From Acorus gramineus (taxonomy: Eukaryota; Streptophyta; Magnoliopsida; Acorales; Acoraceae), in the NCBI GenBank assembly GCA_030737835.1, contig JAUJYN010000097.1:61001-125000 (forward strand): a DNA stretch of 64,000 nucleotides, in the 5' to 3' direction. This document shows, in pieces, positions 58,741 to 64,000 of this stretch. The translations under genes and the position numbers were made by a program. The notes under the pieces are model-generated. The model saw only the letters and a program-made list of their open reading frames with translations. It made no database searches and had not been told where the DNA came from. How positions within the stretch are numbered: position 1 is the first letter of the stretch; every line of letters begins with the position of its first letter.

Positions 58741-60711
58741 CCCTTATAGGTTACTTTGGAGGCACAATAAATTAAAAAAACTTAGATACGACTCTTCAAG
58801 ACAAATGATTCAAAAAGTGAAAAGACCAACTATGAGAAGAGATAAACCGATCTAGAAGTGTTTTTAAAGAGAATTTCCTGAAAAAGAGACCAGAAGACCT
58901 ATTAATGAGTTTAAGAGCCCAAGTGCCTAGATTATAGTGATCAAGTTCTGAGTTGGTATCTGATTCTACAAAGAACGCAAAGCCATAAATTTCTTTAGAG
59001 CAGGCCATAAGAAATACCAAGGCTAATCACATCATCTATATAACCATTTAAAAGACTAAAACTGATGCTCTCTTTAGTCTCGTTTACAATGTTATTGTGG
59101 GCTTGTGTTGAACATATGTGATTTCAGGAAAGTACACAATAGAAATAAAATTGGAAATAAAAACACTTTGTGTTATACAAGTATACGGTGAAGAACCATC
59201 AATATCGCATATAAATGATTACATTATTAAATAAAATTCTAGACAATCCATTAAAGAGTGCGGGCAACTGCCACTGTAGGGCTCAATGAGGCTTCACCGG
59301 TGGCTTGCTGGATTCCAGGAGCGATGTAATTTGAGATTTGCACATCACAAAGAGTCGCAATAAAGCTTTTTTGAGCGTCACAATACGCATTTTCTTATGT
59401 TCATCTCTCTCCATTGCTCTAACATTTTTAATTCACTTAGTTTTGTCAAATTTCACATAATCAACTAACACCATCTAATGATAGATTATACAAATTACAT
59501 TCTATCGCCCCAAACCGTGCCACTGGAAATGTAAGACTAAATTCATTAATTTTCAAAAGATCAACAATATATTTCCAATTGGAATCCTCCTGATTTCTGA
59601 TGCACAGCATTTGAGTGATTCTGTACATTCATAATTTTTTTCTTTGATAAATGGACACAGGTTTTGTTTTTATGTTGAACCACCTTTGTTGGCAGATGAC
59701 CTGCAATAATCAATAACGTGTCGTTAGGTGGGGACATGAAAAATTTCACAAACTCCGTGATATTGTGTAATGATGTTACATGCAACTAAGCTAGTAAGTT
59801 CTGGTGCCTTCTTTATTTGTTACTGTACTTCTTTTATGAACTCTGGAATGATGTCACATGCAATCCATTAAGAAGGCTACTAGAATACTTTCAATTTTAT
59901 ATTTTAATGCTTGGGCATCAGTGCAATGAAATAAAAGAGAATGTGACCAATGTCAAGATTCTAAACATACATTTCACAAAAAAAAAAAACAAAAAAAAAA
60001 TCTCAAAATACATTTTGAATCTATATGACACACATTAAATCTCAAAAAGTTGACACCCTTTTATAAAAACAATATATATTAAATATATATTCTTTAGAAT
60101 CTATATCTGATGGATTTTGTGAAATAAAATTTTGTTCATAAAGAAAGATTTCAAGCATAATTTTTTTTTGGTGTTCCAAAAAATGGATAAATCACAAGAA
60201 TCGTGGAATGTGTAGTTATGGGGTTTTTGTTGTATTTAATGTTACAATTCTGCTACCCATGCCCTAGATTTTAAGCCCCACTAAGACTCGTCAGGTGTTT
60301 TTTCATTGGTTGCCTGATTGATTTTTATAAAAGAATAAAATGGTAAAATATAATATTATCCTTCATTTAAAATTTCATGTTTCACTATCAAGAAACCCTT
60401 TCTCACCATTTTAGGAAAATTTACAAAAATTCATTCCGGTCAGTCTGCTCATCATGATGTAGTATAGTGATCAATAGCCTGCTCATCATGGTGATCACCG
60501 ACAACTGGCGTCACCACCCTTGGATTCCTCTCACCACCCTCTATCATATAAGAGGTAGTTCGGCTACCTTTTGAGATCTCCTCCGGCATCCACCTCCTCC
60601 GACCTCCACCCACACCTTTTTTTTTAAAATTTAGATACATTTTAAAATGTATCTAACTTTTAAAAAAAAAAACAAAATTTGTTTAACAACACAAGAAAAA
60701 CAAACATAATT
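58741..60711. other. AT-rich intergenic DNA
   Basis: Short open frames (for example 59561-59785 minus) have no recognisable motifs and normal chance lengths; I do not call genes here. Confidence 0.55.
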
Positions 60712-61365
60712 TAAAAACAGAAAAAAAGGAAGTATAGTGCATATAAAATTCAAATAAATTTGGAATGTAACTGAACTTTAACGAAAAACATAAACTAGAT
60801 AAAAGGCACAAAATAATTTCAAAATATAATGCATATAATGTTCAAATACATTTTCAAAAAAATAAATATGACAAATATAACTGACTTTCAAAATAACAAA
60901 CAAATATTGTTCAAAATCACACTAAAAACAGAGAGTATAATGCATATAAAATTCAAATACATTTGAAAATATAACTGAACTTTAAAACTTTAATGAAAAA
61001 ATATAAACTGTATAAATGCACAAAAAATTTTAAAATATAATGCACATAATGTTTATATACATTTCCAAAAAAATAATTCTAACAAATGTAATTAACTTTC
61101 AGAATAACAACAAATAATGTTCAAAATGACAATAAGAATAGAGAGTATAATGCATATAAAATTCATATGCATTTGTAAATGAAGTTGAATTTTAAAATTT
61201 TAATGAAAAATATAAACTGTATAAAAGGCAAAAAAATTTCAAATATAATAATACATATAATGTTCAGATACATTTTCAAAAAAAATAAATCTGACAACTG
61301 TAACTGACTTTAAAAAAAAAATATTGTTCAAATTCAGACTGAAAACAGAGAGTATAATGTTATAC
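60712..61365. repeat. Tandem array, ~208-bp period built from ~105-bp halves
   Basis: The text TGCATATAAAATTCAAAT-like recurs at about 60738, 60941 and 61151, with a cut fourth start near 61359. Within each unit a diverged half repeats TATAATGCATATAATGTTCA about 105 bp later. The array is dimeric and AT-rich, with no coding content. Confidence 0.8.
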
Positions 61366-62924
61366 TTTTTGAAAAAAAAATAGTAAAAATGAAATAAGTG
61401 TATTTTGGTATTTTTCTTTGACTTGAATGATTTTCATAAATAAAAATTTATCAAAATATGATAGATTATATCCTGAATGATAAATGTGCTTATTAAACTT
61501 TACAATGATACTAAAATAAATAAGTTATTTTCAATGATATAAAAATAAAAATAAGTAGTATATTATTTAAAGGTATACCGTATACATGCAAACCCAAAAA
61601 AAAGTGAAAACACATGAGAAAATAAAAGCAAATTAATGGTAGCCGACAAAATTTGCAGCTTTAATCTCGTGGATCGAAACACAACATTTACAACTTCTTA
61701 ATTATTTAAATTAAATTTTAAAAACATGATAAATAATTTAAAATTAAATAAATATTGAAAAAAAATCATTTTTTATTTTTAAATTTTAATTTCAATATTG
61801 ACAAAAAATTTATTAAAAGAAATATAAAAATAAAAATCGGTTTTAATGTTTTTAAATTTAACTTTCAATATATGCTAAATATAATAATTAGTTTTTTCTT
61901 TTAGAATAAATACTCTAACCCACACTCATGTGATTTTAGGATAAAATCTACCTAAAAAATCTATAAATGACTTGCCTCTTTTATTCAGTTCATTCTTTTT
62001 TCGTTTTTCTTTTTCTGTCTTCATCTATTTAGAAAAGTATTTTTTTTATATGTTATATGATATATGTTTGCTTATATTTCAATAATAATTAGATTAAAAA
62101 AATATGTTTTGTATTTGCTTTAAGATGAATTTTTAAGGATAATGAATGTGTTTTGTTTTGAATATATTAATATTTTTGTTGAAAATTGCTTAACAATAAA
62201 AAAGTTCTAATCATTTTTTTTGGTTGAATGTTTTAATATTTGGAGAATCGATTAATGCATATACAGAGTTTAACAAAAGAGTAAGTTGGTCTTTCTATTA
62301 TTTTGATTTCATTCTTATAATCTAATTAATGATTTTAGTAAATAGTAGAGTTAATGTTCTTAAGATTTTTATTTTAATATTCATTTAAAAATAATTATTT
62401 AGAAAATATTCTCCAACTACAAAATAATGGTCTTAGAGAATCTTTGGATAACATTTAATTAATTTGTTTGTAATATTAAAGAATTAAATTAAAATTCTCT
62501 GTATTTTCATAGAAATCATTTATAAAAATATTTAACTTAAATTTTTTTTACGTATGATATGATGTGAAATTTATGAACATATTTTAATGATTTATAGGAG
62601 TTAGTTTAGATTGATTTAGCTGAGGCAAAATAAAGTATTATTTTTCTTTGTGAAATACATTTGGTTTAAATAAATAGAGAAATTTTTTAGGGTTGTTCAG
62701 GATTTACTAAAAGATTTAATTGTTTTTTTTTAAGACTGTACATTTTATTTTTTAGTGATTTATTTGTGAGGGAGTAGGAAATGTTCACAATATTTTTGTT
62801 GCTTGGTTGTTTTTTTTTTATATTCTTATAGCATAAAATTATTGATGATTTTTCATTTAGGTGTGATTGAACCAATAATATGTGTCTAATGTTTTTTATT
62901 TTTCTTTATAAGGAAATTTGTGAT

Positions 62925-62960
<36 letters not shown>

Positions 62961-63089
62961 TTTGTATTATAGTTGCACATTCTTTTTAGCATTGTGTATG
63001 TATAAACAAGTTTGTAATTTTTATTTAATGATTATTTTGTTTTTATATAATTATCATTATTTATTTATTTGTATTTTAGAATGTTATAC
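61366..63089. other. AT-rich DNA, possible Helitron body
   Basis: No gene. A (TA)n tract lies at 62927-62956. This DNA leads directly to a Helitron-type 3' end. Confidence 0.5.
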
Positions 63090-63119
63090 CACGTGCTTTA
63101 GCACGTGCATAATAACTAG
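63090..63119 (+). mobile_element. Helitron 3' terminus
   Basis: A perfect 7-bp stem CACGTGC-TTTA-GCACGTG (63090-63107) is followed 8 nt later by CTAG (63116-63119) and a T, exactly the plant Helitron 3' end layout. The 5' TC end was not located; the tandem array at 60712 may be inside the element. Confidence 0.65.
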
Positions 63120-63120
63120 T

Positions 63121-64000
63121 ATTTTTTTAAGAAATGGTTAAACAATGTGAACTGCAAATGGGGCGCATGAGCATCTCTAATGGATATGTTAGCTAAACAA
63201 GATGTTAAAGTGCCATATCAGCACTTTATACCTAAACTATACACTCATTTACTACATCCTTATTTAGCTGGTTGTTGTTGCTCCAATGGATCAGCTAAAT
63301 AAACTAGTCAAAATAATAGTAGGCCCCACCTATCCACCCATTCAACCTCCCAAATGTATTTTTTTTAATTATTTAAGGAGAATTATCAGGTGGGACCCAC
63401 ATTTGACTAGCTAAAATGATAGCTACAGTTAGCTTGAAAGATAACATAATTTCTATTAATGAAGAACAAATCGGTTTAATCAACCCATGCCGAGTCACAA
63501 AAACCGTCGGTTGGGTTTTAAGAGTAAACTGAACCGGAATTCGAAGCCGGTGAACCGGTTCAACTGGCCTGGTCGGGTCGGCTTTTAAAACACTGAAAAA
63601 AAATTAAAATGTAAAATCAATTAGTTCATCATACAAATATACACTTTTAAAAAATTTAATGCATGTTGAAACCTAAAAATGATAACATGAAGTGAGAAAT
63701 GAATAATAAAAAAGTTTTATTCAATAATCAAAACCGAAAAAAAAAATGACAACCTAGTTATTAAAAAATAATAGCACACAATCCAAAATAATAGAATGAG
63801 AAATCATTTTCTAGTTAGTTTAAAATGAATTTGATTAAAAATTTAAGGGAAAATTGTTCAAATACCCCTTGACTAAGAGTCTAATTTTTTTTTTACCCTC
63901 AGACTTTTTTTTATTTTTATTTACCCCTTGAAATCTGGTCTTTTTTTTTTTGGCCCATAGACTTGTGCCACCTCATTTTTTATACCTAAACCACCCCCAT
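63121..64000. other. Gene-less right end of window
   Basis: Contains dispersed-repeat-like text (CATCTCTAATGGA and TCCAATGGATCAGCTAAA around 63170-63300; GAACCGGTTCAACTGGCC near 63550). I could not fix element ends. Confidence 0.45.

Noticed and set aside
59561-60038. Short frames at 59561-59785 (minus) and 59817-60038 (plus)
   Set aside because: Length expected by chance in AT-rich DNA; no recognisable motif.

Overview
The window is nuclear DNA of a flowering plant, probably a eudicot. The evidence is GT-AG introns with T-rich 3' ends, very AT-rich intergenic DNA, a plant-type ATG2, a plant-only PMT-family (DUF248) methyltransferase, and chromovirus-like LTR retrotransposons primed by initiator tRNA-Met. 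Two host genes can be supported; most of the rest is transposable-element DNA of several ages.

Layout. (1) 1-7754, + strand: 3' half of the autophagy gene ATG2, nine coding exons, with an apparent 1-nt frameshift in the first exon and one GC-AG intron. (2) 7755-15640: AT-rich intergenic DNA with Helitron-like ends, a fold-back MITE with a perfect 9-bp target duplication (11227-11751), an inverted repeat pair around a (TA)n tract, and a second fold-back element. (3) 15640-20450, + strand: a complete five-exon PMT17/18-like putative Golgi methyltransferase gene (641 aa) with a long leader intron. (4) 20811-21334: a damaged, internally duplicated relative of the 11.2-kb MITE. (5) 21508-25037: a complete hAT element with an 8-bp target duplication and a disabled transposase on the minus strand. 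(6) 25399-42214: a 5'-truncated LINE split by two insertions of one LTR-retrotransposon family, a full element in minus orientation (25742-35730, duplication GAAAT) and a solo LTR in plus orientation (37335-40359, duplication GCAGG). (7) 43060-43640: a second LINE 3' fragment. (8) 43894-53801: another full copy of the LTR family in plus orientation (duplication TGTTT) with nearly identical LTRs. (9) 54076-56933: an older gypsy-type remnant whose right LTR is split by a separate 615-bp LTR-like insertion. (10) 56939-64000: AT-rich DNA with a tRNA-derived SINE (12-bp duplication), a ~208-bp tandem array and a Helitron 3' terminus.

The most unusual part is the LTR family present as two full copies and one solo LTR. 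It has 3.0-3.6 kb LTRs and a gag-like gene, but pol survives only as short fossils: the start of protease, an RT/RNase H piece and a chromodomain-like end. It therefore looks like a non-autonomous derivative of a Tekay/Del-like chromovirus. All five LTRs carry an ordered set of splice-like signals, GTAAGC to CTTGCAG to a 36-37-nt mini-exon to GTGAGT to CAG, that would remove an extremely GC-rich low-complexity block from the transcript. A short acidic reading frame after the last acceptor is kept in three diverged LTR types. The LTRs also hold G-quadruplex-capable tandem units, a leader palindrome (in four of the five), and modules that recur inside the element body. Whether this is a spliced, possibly coding, LTR transcription unit is the main question the window raises.
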